The translations under genes were made by a program, and so were the position numbers. From NCBI GenBank assembly GCA_963778025.1, contig CAVZTA010000019.1, forward strand, positions 1 to 64,000: a stretch of DNA of 64,000 nucleotides, given 5' to 3'. The stretch's first letter is position 1. Every line of letters starts with the position of its first letter. This document shows positions 7,941-17,184 of this stretch, piece by piece. The notes under the pieces are model-generated. The model was not told the origin of the DNA and made no database searches. It saw only the letters and a list, made by a program, of their open reading frames with translations. Origin of the DNA: CAVZTA01 sp963778025. Lineage in GTDB: Bacteria; Chloroflexota; Limnocylindria; Limnocylindrales; CSP1-4.

Positions 7941-10059
7941 TCAGCTCCGTCGGCCCTCGGCCGCCGAGGCGGCCACGGCCAGCGCGAACGGGTGGACCGC
8001 CGGGACGCCCGCCTCGCGCAGTAGCCAGCCCGCGTAGGTCAGCGTCCAGCGTGAGTCGACGAGGTCGTCGACCAGCAGGACGGGGGCATCCGCGGGCGCG
8101 CCGGCCAGCGTGAGCGATGCCTCGACGTTCCGCACCTGCTGGGCGCTGTTCTCCATCGTCCGCTGCTCGGGCGCCGGCGCGGCCGCCAGGACGTCGCGGT
8201 AGGGCAGCCCGAGCTCCGCCGCCAGGCGCCGCGCGAAGTCCGGCACGAGCGTCGGGTGGCGCGCCGACGGGATCGCGGTCACCCAGCGGGGCGCCGGCTC
8301 GGGGCGCCAGCGGTCGCGCACGAGCTCGGCCGCCGCGGTGACCAGGGCGTCGGAGAAGTGGCCCTCGGCCTTGCCGCGGGTCACTTCCCTGCCCCAGCCG
8401 GCGTCGCCCTCGACGCTCGAGGGCTCGGCCCTCCTCGTTGGGATTCGCGATGCGCCCCTTGAGATCCTCCACCGCGCCCGCCGGCCACTGCCGCCGCGGC
8501 TCGATGACCTCCACGGACCCGCGCAGCAGCGCGATCGCCGCCAGGACCCGCTCGTGGTCGACCGTCGTCGGCAAGAGCCCGCCGAGCTCGGGCGCGCATC
8601 GGCCGCACGGCCTCGGGTCGGGGTCGTCGAGCGCGCGAGTCAGGAACTCCATCAGGCAGCCCTGGTGGTGGAGGTACGCGCGCATCTCGCGCTTCTCGGC
8701 CCGGCGCAGCTCGGTGATCCGGTCCATCCGCTCGCGGTCCGGCACGTACGGCGTGTCGGTCCGCCGGTAGCGGCCGCCGTCGCGCGCGATGACGCCGTCG
8801 ATCTCGAGCAGCGTGAGCGCCTTCTGGATCCGCGAGCGCCGGAGGTTGAGCGCGGTCTCCAGCTGGTAGATCGACATCGCGGCGGTGGCGTCGAGCGCGC
8901 CGGTGACGGCTTCCATGTCGATGTCGGGCGGGAACGCGCTGTCGATGAAGTAGTCCAGGATACTCGTCGTCCTCGCGCCCGCTCAGGAGCACGCCGTACG
9001 CGTCGTCGAGCGCGCGCCCCGCGCGACCCACCTGCTGGTAGTAGGCGATGACGCTGCCCGGCCGCTGAAAGTGGATGACGAAGCCGAGGTCGGGCTTGTC
9101 GAAGCCCATCCCGAGCGCCGTGCTGGCGACCAGCGTCTTGACCCGGTTCGCCAGCAGGTCGTCCTCGAGCCGGACGCGCTCGTCGGGCAGCAGCTGCGCG
9201 TGGTAGGCCCTGGCCTCGATGCCCTGCGAGCGCAGCCACGAGGCGACCCGCTCGCAGTCGGCGATGGTGAGGCAGTAGACGATGCCGTTGCCGGGCATCG
9301 CCGGGCAGCTGCTCGGCGAGCCAGGCCATGCGCTCGGCGCCGTCGCGCAGCTCGATCGCCTGGAGCCGCAGGCTGGTCCGGGCGAGCGGCCCGCGGATGA
9401 CCTCCACGCCCACGCCGAACTGCTCGACGATGTCGGCGACGACGCGGTCGTTCGCGGTGGCGGTGGTCGCGAGGATCGGGATCCGCTCGGGCAGCGCCGC
9501 GATGAGCCGGCGGATGCGCCGGTAGTGCGGCCGGAAGTCGTGGCCCCAGTCGCTGATGCAGTGCGCCTCGTCGACCACGAACAGCCCGACCCCGCGGCGC
9601 AGCGTGGGCAGCACGGTCTGGCCGAAGCGCTCGTTCGACAGCCGCTCGGGCGAGATCGATCAGGACGTCGACCTCGTCGTTGGCGATCGCCGCCTCGGCC
9701 CGGTCCCACTCCTCGACGTTGCCGGAGTTGATGGTCACCGCCCGGAGGCCCAGGCGGTCGGCGGCGCGCAGCTGGTCGCGCATGAGCGAGAGCAGCGGGC
9801 TGATGACGAGCGTCGGCCCCTGCCCGCGATCGCGCAGCACCCGCGTCGCGAGCCAGTACACGAGGCTCTTGCCCCACCCGGTCCGCTGCACGACGAGCGT
9901 CCGACGCCCGGCCAGGACGGCCTCGACCGCCTCGCGCTGCCCCTCGCGGAACGTCGCGCCGGGCCCGAGCAGCCGGACGAGGAGCTCGTCGAGGTCGGCC
10001 GTCGGGGGCCGCCGGGGGAGGAGGGTCACGCGTTCAGCGACAGATGAGAGCGGCGTCAC
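7941..10059 (-). CDS. recQ: RecQ-type DNA helicase fused to a phosphoribosyltransferase domain, four frameshifts
   Basis: Five pieces form a protein of about 700 residues. The first has ATFREGQREAVEAVLAGRRT and VVQRTGWGKSLVYWLATRVL (Walker A), then PTLVISPLLSLMRDQL. The second holds GLFVVDEAHCISDWGHDFRP (DEAH box) and ILATTATANDRVVADIVEQF (motif III). The third has GIVYCLTIADCERVASWLRS and QQVGRAGRALDDAYGVLLSG (motif VI). The fourth is the RecQ-C winged-helix region with a PCGRC zinc motif. The last carries VLLVDDLVDSRWTLTYAG, a PRPP-binding motif of ComF-like phosphoribosyltransferases. Frame changes are near 9655, 9300, 8965 and 8400. RecQ proteins with such a C-terminal domain are known in actinobacteria. 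The GTG start overlaps the preceding gene's stop (GTGA). Confidence 0.8.
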
Positions 10060-10434
10060 GTATCCTTCAGCCGAAAGTAGGTGCGGCTGCCGATGTCCTT
10101 GCCGTCGAGCTGGTATCGGCCCGAGCCCCAGCGGCTCGGGCCGCGATCATCACGGTGTACCAGACGAGCTGGCCGAAGAACATCGCCGACCGCTCGAAGT
10201 CCTCGCGCGCGCGCCGTCGTGTAGATCGGCTCGAACGGTGTCCCTGTCCAATCGCTGCCCGGCAGCCACCCGGCCGTCGCGATCTCCGAACCGCTTTCGT
10301 CGATCAGCTCATTGACGCGGGCGACCATCGCGTCGAATTCGCGCGTCGGTCAGCCGTCGCCGAAGCGCGTCGAACGTCTGCGCGGTACGGGATCCTGTCG
10401 ATGACTCGCCCCGAGAATCGATGTCGATCAGCAC
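10056..10434 (-). CDS. Hypothetical protein, probably two frameshifts
   Basis: I do not recognise this protein. From a GTG at 10434 the reading is VLIDIDSRGESSTGSRTAQT, then after one extra base near 10345 EFDAMVARVNELIDESGSEI, WLPGSDWTGTPFEPIYTTA, a second frame change near 10205 into REDFERSAMFFGQLVWYTVM, and an end YQLDGKDIGSRTYFRLKDT at 10056. The whole would be about 125 residues. Trp- and Tyr-rich segments suggest a folded globular domain. Its stop overlaps the recQ GTG start and its start lies just past the ADP-ribosylglycohydrolase stop, so the three genes are probably co-transcribed. Confidence 0.5.
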
Positions 10435-10438
10435 GGCG

Positions 10439-11368
10439 TCACGCGGTCAGAAGTCGGTCGAGCATGGGCTCCACGATGGTCGCCCCTCGCATCCGTTCGC
10501 GCCACTCGCGTGGGATGCCGTCGATGCCCCAGTACAGGCCGGCGAGGCCGCCCGCGATGCACGCGGTCGTGTCGGTGTCGTGGCCGTAGTGGACGGCGCG
10601 GACGATCGTCTCCGCGTACGAGTCGGCGCCGGCGAAGGCGTCCCAGGCGCTCCAGAAGCTGTCGACGACGAAGCCTCGGCCGGAGCGGTCCGTCCACGCC
10701 TCGAGGCGATCGAGAGCAGCCTCGTGGAGGAGCATCTCCGGAGGATCGAGCTGCCAGAACAGCTGGCGGAGCGTCGTTCGAGCGTCGGCGAGCGCTACCC
10801 CGCGATCCGTCGCGCCGTCGAGCAAGCGTCGCGAGACGACCACGTACAGCGCGCACGCCACCTGCGCGACCGTGTGCCGATGCGTGACCGCGGACGCGCG
10901 ATGGGCGCGTGCCGCGAGCGCATCATCGGTCATGTCCGAGCCCACGAGCGCGATCGGGAGGATGCGCATCAGCGACCCGTTGCCCAGGTCCCGCTCCCCT
11001 GCCCCGCCGGCGGTCTGCGCCGGCTCCCCGTCCCGGATCCGCGCCAGCGCATCCGCCGTCGCGTTCCCGATGTCGAACTTGCCGTCGCCGTCGGGGGTGT
11101 ACGCGCCGCGATCGGCCCAGTCGAGCGCGCGGCGACCTTGGTCGTCGACGTCGAAGCCGACCGACGTCAACGAATCGAGCAGCGCCAGCATCAGCGCTCC
11201 GTCGTCGCTCCACGTCCCGGGGGGTTGCCGTGCGTCCCGCGCGCGCCGAACGCGACTTCGCCGATGCGCGGATGGTTCACGGAACTCATACGGCACGCCG
11301 ACGGCATCGCCGATCAGGTGACCCCACACGGCGCCTCGAAGGCGGTCGGCTCGATCGTCAGTGACCAC
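10439..11368 (-). CDS. ADP-ribosylglycohydrolase family protein
   Basis: A complete 309-residue protein of the DraG/ARH family, which removes ADP-ribose from modified proteins or small molecules using two magnesium ions. The metal-binding motifs are visible: GHLIGDAVGVPYEFREPSAH near residue 15, GTWSDDGALMLALLDSL near residue 51 and HYGHDTDTTACIAGGLAG near residue 262. GNGSLMRILPIALV is the usual central block. It starts with GTG at 11368 and slightly overlaps the end of the preceding VapC gene. Linked to a toxin-antitoxin pair and recQ, it may serve DNA-damage or toxin reversal roles, but that is inference. Confidence 0.9.
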   Translation of the reverse strand: MVTDDRADRLRGAVWGHLIGDAVGVPYEFREPSAHRRSRVRRARDARQPPGTWSDDGALMLALLDSLTSVGFDVDDQGRRALDWADRGAYTPDGDGKFDIGNATADALARIRDGEPAQTAGGAGERDLGNGSLMRILPIALVGSDMTDDALAARAHRASAVTHRHTVAQVACALYVVVSRRLLDGATDRGVALADARTTLRQLFWQLDPPEMLLHEAALDRLEAWTDRSGRGFVVDSFWSAWDAFAGADSYAETIVRAVHYGHDTDTTACIAGGLAGLYWGIDGIPREWRERMRGATIVEPMLDRLLTA

Positions 11369-11862
11369 GGAGACGCTCGAGGGGCCCGGACCGACCGGTC
11401 TCGGTCAACTGACGCGGCAGTCCGGGCGTGGCGACTCGCAGGCCGTGGAGCGTCGGCGCCGGCCGCAAGGCGCGCGTCGTAGGTGATCACGGCATCGAGC
11501 TCACGGCGGAGGCCGATGGCGGTCGCGAGATGGATGGCGTCGAGCGACCGGAGCGACGCGGGCGCGAGTGCGCCGGCACGATCCGCGACCTCGGCATCGA
11601 CCTCGATGAGCGTCACCTGCTCGAGGACGGCACTCGCGCGCGCGGGGTCGACGGCACCCTGCCGGGCGACGGCTCGCGCGACCTCGACGGTCGCGATCCG
11701 GCTCGTGACCTGGACCGGGTGCGAGCGGAGGTAGGCGAGCAGCGCATCGGTCTCGGCCTCCGCGACGATGACCTTCACGAGGGCCGACGAGTCGAGATAC
11801 ACGACCTTGGCGGGCCGGCTTCGGCGGGACCGGGCGCCGGCGGCGGGAGGCGCGCCGGTCAC
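11358..11862 (-). CDS. VapC-like PIN-domain toxin, frameshift near the C-terminus
   Basis: The PIN domain begins KVVYLDSSALVKVIVAEAET (first catalytic Asp near residue 24) and continues VTSRIATVEVARAVARQGAV (conserved Glu), then LRSLDAIHLATAIGLRRELD and AVITYDARLAAGA with the later acidic residues. Near 11450 one extra base shifts the reading; the corrected tail LHGLRVATPGLPRQLTETGR is typical of VapC proteins and stops at 11358. VapC toxins are Mg-dependent ribonucleases. The GTG start at 11862 overlaps the antitoxin stop (GTGA), so translation is coupled. Confidence 0.8.
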
Positions 11863-12156
11863 CGGTCATCCTCGTCGCGCAGTGCCTGGAGCACGGCGCT
11901 GAGGGAGGGCCCAGCGACGGGCTTGGGACGGCCCAGCGCGCTGAGGCTCCCCCGCCCTTGCCGCGCGCGACCCTCGCGGACCAACCGATCGACCACCGAG
12001 ACGTCGTCACGGCTCCAGCGGCGCCAGGCGCGCGACCGGTTGGCCACGCTCAGTGACTTCGAGGCTCTCGCCGGCCTTCACGCGCTCGAGGTAGACGCTC
12101 AGGTTCTGGCGTAGCTCGCGAACCCCGACCCGTCCCTGACGCTCACGCTCGCTCAT
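11859..12156 (-). CDS. Phd/YefM-type antitoxin, one frameshift
   Basis: The ATG at 12156 starts a Phd/YefM-like DNA-binding antitoxin: RVGVRELRQNLSVYLERVKA, GESLEVTERGQPVARLAPLE. A stop then appears at once, but a one-base shift near 12010 continues as DDVSVVDRLVREGRARQGRG, LSALGRPKPVAGPSLSAVLQ and ends at 11859, giving about 99 residues, normal for a family with a flexible toxin-binding tail. The tail precedes and overlaps the VapC start by four bases. It should bind the operator at 12155-12174 and neutralise the toxin. Confidence 0.7.
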
Positions 12157-12174
12157 GTAGCACAATGTAGCACA
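12155..12174 (-). promoter_or_regulatory. Tandem 10-bp repeats at the antitoxin start, candidate operator
   Basis: ATGTAGCACA occurs twice in a row on the plus strand, so the antitoxin mRNA begins TGTGCTACAT twice and the second copy includes the ATG. Each unit also contains a short TGT-N2-ACA dyad. The position suggests autoregulation of the VapBC operon and a leaderless or nearly leaderless transcript. Confidence 0.45.
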
Positions 12175-12282
12175 TCATCGAGATCGTGCTGGCGCCGAGC
12201 AGAAGCTATCTCCGTGGGCGCGTTCGTTATCGCTGGAGCCCGACGGCGCCACCCAGCCCGCTCGTCCACACGATTCGCAAAG

Positions 12283-12324
12283 CGGCCCCGGTGCCCGCTC
12301 TGGAAAGCGGACGAGCCGGGGCCG
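12283..12324 (-). terminator. Hairpin downstream of the choice-of-anchor gene
   Basis: CGGCCCCGG pairs with CCGGGGCCG, and a second inner stem (CCGCT with AGCGG) extends it. It lies 51 bases past the stop at 12375 and probably ends that transcript. Confidence 0.55.
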
Positions 12325-12374
12325 TCGGGAGTCCTGGTGCGCAGCCCGCGGGGCGGGCTGCGATCTGCTACCGA

Positions 12375-13089
12375 TCAGAAGGCGAGGTTCTTCTCGCCGG
12401 TCGCGTAGAAGCTGACGCAGTCGCCCTGGTTCCGGAACGAGGTGCCGGCGCTGTCGACCATGGTCTTCCAGCCGCTGTTCTTGCAGTTGGCGCCGGTCGC
12501 GAGGGTCTCGGTGATGACGATGTTGTCGATGGCGGGGCCGAACGCACCGTCCGTGGTGCTGGCGAACGAAAGGGTGGTCTCGGTGCCCGTCGCCTTGAAC
12601 GTGTACGCCGAGGCGACTGCCACTTCATGTCGGCGAAGGTGTTCGCCTTCGCGGCCGTGTCGAAGCTGTACGACGTCGTCGATCCGCCCGTGGCGTGCAC
12701 GGTCAGGGTCTTGTTCGACGGGCTGGCATCGCCGTTCGGGAACTGCTCGTGCGTGCCCGGGTTGCCGGACAGCGAGAACTCGACGACGTACGTGGCGTTG
12801 AGCTTCGTCTCGAAGGACTGCTCGATCCCGCCCTTCCCGAAGCCGTTCAGGTCGAGGCTCTTGGTGCCGTTCGCGGCCTGCCAGGGTCAGTCGGCCACGT
12901 AGTCGATGTCGGTGCCGGTGACGGTCCAGCCGGTGATGGCGGTCGACCCGCTGGCGAGGGTCGTGGTGCCCGAAGGGCCGTCTCGAAGCTGCCGTTGTCG
13001 AAGAGCGTCGCCGCGAACGCGGAGCCCGTGAAAGCCACCGTGGCCACCAAGGCGCCGGTGATGCCCAGGATTGATCGTCGCTTCTTCAA
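12375..13089 (-). CDS. Secreted choice-of-anchor C family protein, frameshifts
   Basis: The start is a TTG at 13089 with a good GGAGG six bases before it. It encodes a signal peptide, KKRRSILGITGALVATVAFT then GSAFA. The mature part reads LFDNGSFE, GTTTLASGSTAITGWTVTGT, DIDYVAD, WQAANGTKSLDLNGFGKGGI, EQSFETKLNATYVVEFSLSG, then TFKATGTETTLSFASTTDGA and GPAIDNIVITET. This is the choice-of-anchor C (DUF642-like) beta-sandwich. It ends with NCKNSGWKTMVDSAGTSFRN and QGDCVSFYATGEKN, a short Cys-containing tail known from other secreted proteins. Frame changes are needed near 12975, 12890 and 12620. It is an extracellular or wall-associated protein of unknown ligand. Confidence 0.7.
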
Positions 13090-13481
13090 AGCGAACCTCC
13101 ATATCCCCTTGCGCAGGAGCTGCGATCGGGGATGCGAAAGCTCAGTCCCAGACAACGGAAGCCTGATTGACCTGGGAATCAGTTCCCACTCCCCAACCAC
13201 GCAGATTGCCGGGTCGCCGATTGCGCACAACCGGCAACCAAGTCCGTCACGTGGCAGCGGCGATGTCGGTGCGGCTCACGCGTGACTCAAGGCATTCCGT
13301 GAGGCCACGCGCACGCTCGTCCGCGCCGGATGGCTGCGACGTGGGGCGTGGCGCCGGCACGCGAATTGCTGCATCCCAGCAGTCGATCGCTCGTCGATGT
13401 GCTGAGTTGCTGCGTGGCCTGGGTGGTCCGGTCCGGCCATGCTTCCCGAACATCCATTTCAATTAGGAACGGGAACCAATC
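13090..13481. other. Divergent intergenic region
   Basis: About 390 bases between two divergently read secreted-protein genes. It must hold both promoters. I looked for a c-di-GMP or other riboswitch core and saw none I could support, and no convincing hairpin or repeat. Confidence 0.5.
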
Positions 13482-14072
13482 GTGCGCACTAGGAATCTCA
13501 TCATCGGCGGGGTGGCCGTGTTCCTCGGGCTGGCTGCGGTCGGAGCCGCCAATGACAACACGTCCACCGACTCGACCACCACCCCCGCGGTGGCGGCGAA
13601 CGCGCAGGCGGCACCCGCCGCGACACCCGCACCGGCGGCACCCGCCGCGACCAGCGCACCGGCAGCAGGCAACTCGGCCAAGATTGGCCAGCCGGTCAAG
13701 GTCGACGACAAGCTGACCGTCACGGTTCTCGACGTGACGTACGCGACCAGCAACGGCCAGTACCAGAAGCCCGCCGCAGGCTATGTCTTCGTCGCCGCGA
13801 AGGTCCGCTACGAGGCATCCGACGAGACCCTCGTGTCCAGCGGCGACTGGGACGTCTTGGCCGATGGCACGAAGCAAGGCCAGTGGACCATCCTGATGGG
13901 CGACAAGTGGGAACCGTCGCTGCCTTTTGACACGTTGGCGGCGGGGGCCAGCACCGAAGGCTGGATCACCTTCGAAGTGCCGAAGCCCGCGAAGTTTGCC
14001 GAGCTTCGCTTCGATAACGACCTGTTCGGTGACGGCCCCGCCCAGATGGTCGTGAAGTTCGCACTGAAGTAG
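13482..14072 (+). CDS. Secreted DUF4352-like protein
   Basis: A complete 196-residue protein starting at a GTG. The N-terminal hydrophobic segment (LIIGGVAVFLGLAAVGAAN) is a signal peptide or anchor, followed by a low-complexity Thr/Ala/Pro linker (residues 25-62). The globular part begins KIGQPVKVDDKLTVTVLDVT and contains AAGYVFVAAKVRYEASDETL and TEGWITFEVPKP. That is the immunoglobulin-like DUF4352 pattern of surface proteins in Gram-positive-type bacteria. There is no lipobox. Function is unknown; a terminator follows 21 bases later. Confidence 0.8.
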   Translation: MRTRNLIIGGVAVFLGLAAVGAANDNTSTDSTTTPAVAANAQAAPAATPAPAAPAATSAPAAGNSAKIGQPVKVDDKLTVTVLDVTYATSNGQYQKPAAGYVFVAAKVRYEASDETLVSSGDWDVLADGTKQGQWTILMGDKWEPSLPFDTLAAGASTEGWITFEVPKPAKFAELRFDNDLFGDGPAQMVVKFALK

Positions 14073-14092
14073 TCGCGTCCTGCAACGCCGAG

Positions 14093-14117
14093 AGCCCCTG
14101 GTGAGCCGGGGGCTTTT
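14093..14117 (+). terminator. Rho-independent terminator
   Basis: AGCCCC pairs with GGGGCT around a 10-base loop, followed directly by TTT. It sits 21 bases after the DUF4352 stop. Confidence 0.65.
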
Positions 14118-14523
14118 GGTTGCCCGTCGTCGGTAGGCCGGACGCCGATGCGTGACGCCCGTCAGCCGAGGTCGTTCCTCGACGAGCTCGACTCGTCAGC
14201 TGGTCCCGTGTCATGCGTCCGATCGGAAGCCTATGCGCAAGCGTCGCGCGGAATCGAAGTCAGATTCGGCCCAAGGTGGGGCCCGTTGATCTGCACAGGA
14301 AGTCGCGACTTCGAACTTGCTGACGGGCGACTTTGCCAGCTGTGCGCAAGCGATGACTCGTCGGTCTGCATGGTTAGGTGGCTGACCTTGCGCGATCGCG
14401 GCAGGACAATCGCTTCAAGCACACGGCCCGTGTGCACAGTCCGGGGTTGGGCGCATGACCTGTGCGGACCACCGCGCTCATCTCAGACAGTCGCGGATGA
14501 AGCCGCGAGAAGGACGTTACTCC
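14118..14523. other. Long leader region before a secreted-protein gene
   Basis: About 400 bases with no gene I can support. It is slightly less GC-rich than its surroundings. The same strand stays open across it in the frame of the next gene, but the translation is not protein-like. It may be a long 5' leader. I saw no riboswitch consensus. Confidence 0.45.
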
Positions 14524-15284
14524 ATGACTCCACGACCAAGCGCCGGCTGGCCAGCCTGGCATCGGCGTCCGCCCTCATCGCCACGGTGGCCGTGGCCGCC
14601 GCTCCGGGTGCGGCATTTGCAGCGACACCGTCGATCAAGTACTTCAACGGCTTCGAAAACTCTTCAAACACGACTGAAGCAAAGGCGATCTTCGAGGTGA
14701 CCCGTGTCGCCGGGTCGAAGACCATGCCTGCGGCGTCGGGCAAGTGGTACGCCACTGCAGGCCCGGGCAGCGACGTGTTCACGCGGCAGGGCGGCTACAG
14801 CAGCACGTTCCCGACCAAGGGCTACACGACCTCGGTCGACATCTACCTCGACGTGACCAAGGCGACCGGGGACAAGCGCTTCGACTGGAGCTCGGCGGTC
14901 AACCAGCCCGACGGCACCCACAAGCGTGACTTCATCTTCAACGTCGGCAGCTACGCGGACGCTCCCGGCAAGTTCTACGTGAACGCCAGCAACAACGCCC
15001 CCGGCGATCCGAGGAACGGTGTCGATCCGTTCGTCCCGCTCGAAATCACCGAGAGCGGCTGGTACACCTTCAAGCACGACTTCAAGAACGACGGCGGCGT
15101 GCTCGCGGTCGAGATGAACGTCATTCCTCGCGGTGGCCAGTCCGTGGCGACCTGGACGCTGCGCACGGAGACCGACGCCATCGGCGGCGAGCTCGGCGAG
15201 GTCGGCGGGAACCGCTACGCCTGGCTCGTCAACAACGACTTCGACGGCCTCGCGCTCGACAACATCACGCGGGTCCAGAACTAG
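14524..15284 (+). CDS. Secreted protein of unknown function, frameshift at the start
   Basis: The mature protein is clear: a signal peptide (RLASLASASALIATVAVAAA then PGAAFA) leads to TPSIKYFNGFENSSNTTEAK, GSKTMPAASGKWYATAGPGS, YTTSVDIYLDVTKATGDKRF, FIFNVGSYADAPGKFYVNAS and WTLRTETDAIGGELGEVGGN. It ends GLALDNITRVQN at 15284. The regular beta-strand pattern suggests a jelly-roll (lectin-like) fold. The best start, an ATG at 14524 with an upstream GAGAAGG, is out of frame by one base, so I infer a missing base just after it. About 253 residues. I do not recognise a named family. Confidence 0.65.
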
Positions 15285-15348
15285 GCGTTCGACCCATCTG
15301 CAACTTCCGCGAGGCTGCCGGGTTCAACCTCTAGCCTCGCGCCGGTGA

Positions 15349-15385
15349 AGAAGACCGGGGTCTCCCGCGGAGGCCCCGGTCTTCT
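15349..15385 (+). terminator. Strong terminator hairpin
   Basis: A perfect 12-bp stem (AGAAGACCGGGG with its complement) and a 13-base loop lie 65 bases after the secreted-protein stop. Confidence 0.65.
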
Positions 15386-15590
15386 GGCGTCCAACGGGGC
15401 ACTACCGCAACGATCGCTCGACGGCGGGCGACCCTGGCCTCGGGCCCGCAACGAGCCCACCCGGCACGTCTCACTCGCCGGGCCCCTCGTCATGCGGCGG
15501 GAGCCCTTTCCGGGCCGACCCGGCATGTCGGCCGCGGTGGTGTGAGGCGCTTCAAGCCCGGACATCGGGTCTCATGAACCAACGCGCCAT

Positions 15591-16995
15591 TCAGCGAGCG
15601 ATAGCTTCCGGTGCGCTCGGCAGCCGGCGCAACGTCAATGCGATGTTGAGTCGCCGTCCCGCTTCGCCGTCGAGGCCATGGCCGAGCAGCTGTTCGGCCC
15701 GCTCGAGGCGATAGGCGACCGTCCGGTCCGCCAGGTGGAGTCGGCGAGCCGCCTCACGACGGTTACCCCCGGCATCGAAGTAGACCTGCAGCGTCTCGAC
15801 CAGCTCCTCGCCCATCCGCGGGTCGGCAAGGAGCGCACCGAGCTCCCGCTCGATGATCGTCGAGGCCAGGTCTGGGTCGCTGAGCAGGAGCCGCTCGATC
15901 CCGAGCTCGGCCACATCGTCGATCAGACCACGTCGACCGATACCCTTCGCGACGCGCAGGCTCTCCTGTAGTTCGATCAGGGTGCGAGGCCACGCCCGGA
16001 CCCCGTCGGCGGTCATCGCGATGGCGACCCAGCTCGGCTCCTCGTCGGATGCGATGCCGGCACCCAGCACCTCTCGGTAGCGCGCCGGTCAGGCGGGTCA
16101 ATTCCTGCCGGTCGCGTCCCAGGATCGCGACGATGGAGCCTCGCCACGTGATGGCGAGCGGGACGCTGATGCCGGTGCCAGGACGATCGCGCGCGCTGGT
16201 CCGCCGGATCAGGGAATCGACGCGCCGCGCCAGGACGTCGAGGTCCTGGTCGTCGAGTCCTGGCTCGTCGGGCGTCGGATCGACGTCCAGTCCCGGGAGG
16301 ATCGCGACCAACCGAAACTCGGCATCGGGATCCAGGCCATAGCGCATGGACAGTCGCCGCAACCGTGGCCCGACCCGGCCATCGCCGGCGACCGCGCCGA
16401 GCAGCTCGTCGAGCGCCGCTCGGCGGGCGGCGACATCGCGCGCCAGCAGCTCGCGCTCGGTCGTTCGATAGCCCTCGCTGATCGCCAGCGTGGACATCTC
16501 GCTCCAGAGCAGCAGCCACCGACCGAGTTCCACGAGCCGCTCCGGCGGCTCGCCGCGTCGTGTCAGCTCGGCCGTCCCGTGGGCCCACATGACCCGCCTC
16601 GCCTCAGCATTCACGGCGAGGAAGAGGATGAGCCGCTGGCCCTGCGCCGCCGCGATCGATCCGGACTCGAACTGGAGCGCAAGGACCGTGGCGAGGTCGA
16701 GCCGGTTGGTTGCGAGGGCTCGATTGGCGGCCGCGACCAGATGGTCGTAGGTCGTGGCGGCGAGGCGCGCCCCGAATGGAGCGGTCGCTTCGTCGCCGCC
16801 TGCGCGTGCCCTCAGGGCCGCGATGGCGGCCTCCAGATCGTCGGCATCGGCGTCGACGGATGTCGTCAGGTACGCGAGCTCGAGGCGTGCTCGCAACTCC
16901 TCGGCGCTGTCCGCCAGACCGTCGTGCAGCGCCGCCAGGACCGTGTCGATGTCCGGCAGGACATCCGTGATGACGTTGCGACGTTGGGCACTCAT
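15591..16995 (-). CDS. PucR-family helix-turn-helix regulator, one frameshift
   Basis: I start at the ATG at 16995 (MSAQRRNVITDVLPDIDTVL), because the frame upstream encodes an unrelated recQ remnant. A long middle region has ERLVELGRWLLLWSEMSTLA and GPRLRRLSMRYGLDPDAEFR. Near 16085 the frame changes after LTRLTGALPR to VLGAGIASDEEPSWVAIAMT. The C-terminus YFDAGGNRREAARRLHLADR, TVAYRLERAEQLLGHGLDG is the PucR-type HTH_30 DNA-binding domain. Total is about 467 residues, a usual length. Such proteins are often activators of purine, amino-acid or other catabolic genes; the target here is unknown. Confidence 0.75.
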
Positions 16996-17098
16996 CGCGC
17001 CCGAGAATCTACTCTCGACGAGACGCTGATTGCGACATGTCGGCAATCGAATACCCCGCGACGTTGGCGGGCCGTTCGTTGATGGGTTCGCCGTCGAG

Positions 17099-17170
17099 AC
17101 GCCGATCTGCTCGACGATGTCGGCGACCACGCAATCGTTCGCGGTGGCGGTGGTCGCGAGGATGCGGATC
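17099..17170 (-). pseudogene. Fragment of a recQ helicase gene
   Basis: About 72 bases that match positions 9412-9483 of the complete recQ locus with roughly 66 identities. The reverse-strand translation RMRILATTATANDCVVADIV then EQIGV corresponds to RecQ motif III (RIPILATTATANDRVVADIV, EQFGV). No other recQ sequence flanks it. It sits between the PucR start and the stop of a cyclase gene, and is a remnant of a second helicase gene or a small segmental copy. Confidence 0.65.
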
Positions 17171-17184
17171 CACTTGCCGCCTGG

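Noticed and set aside
13090..13260. A c-di-GMP or other riboswitch before the choice-of-anchor gene
   Set aside because: Some short matches to GGCAA-type motifs but no complete conserved core or paired P1 stem.
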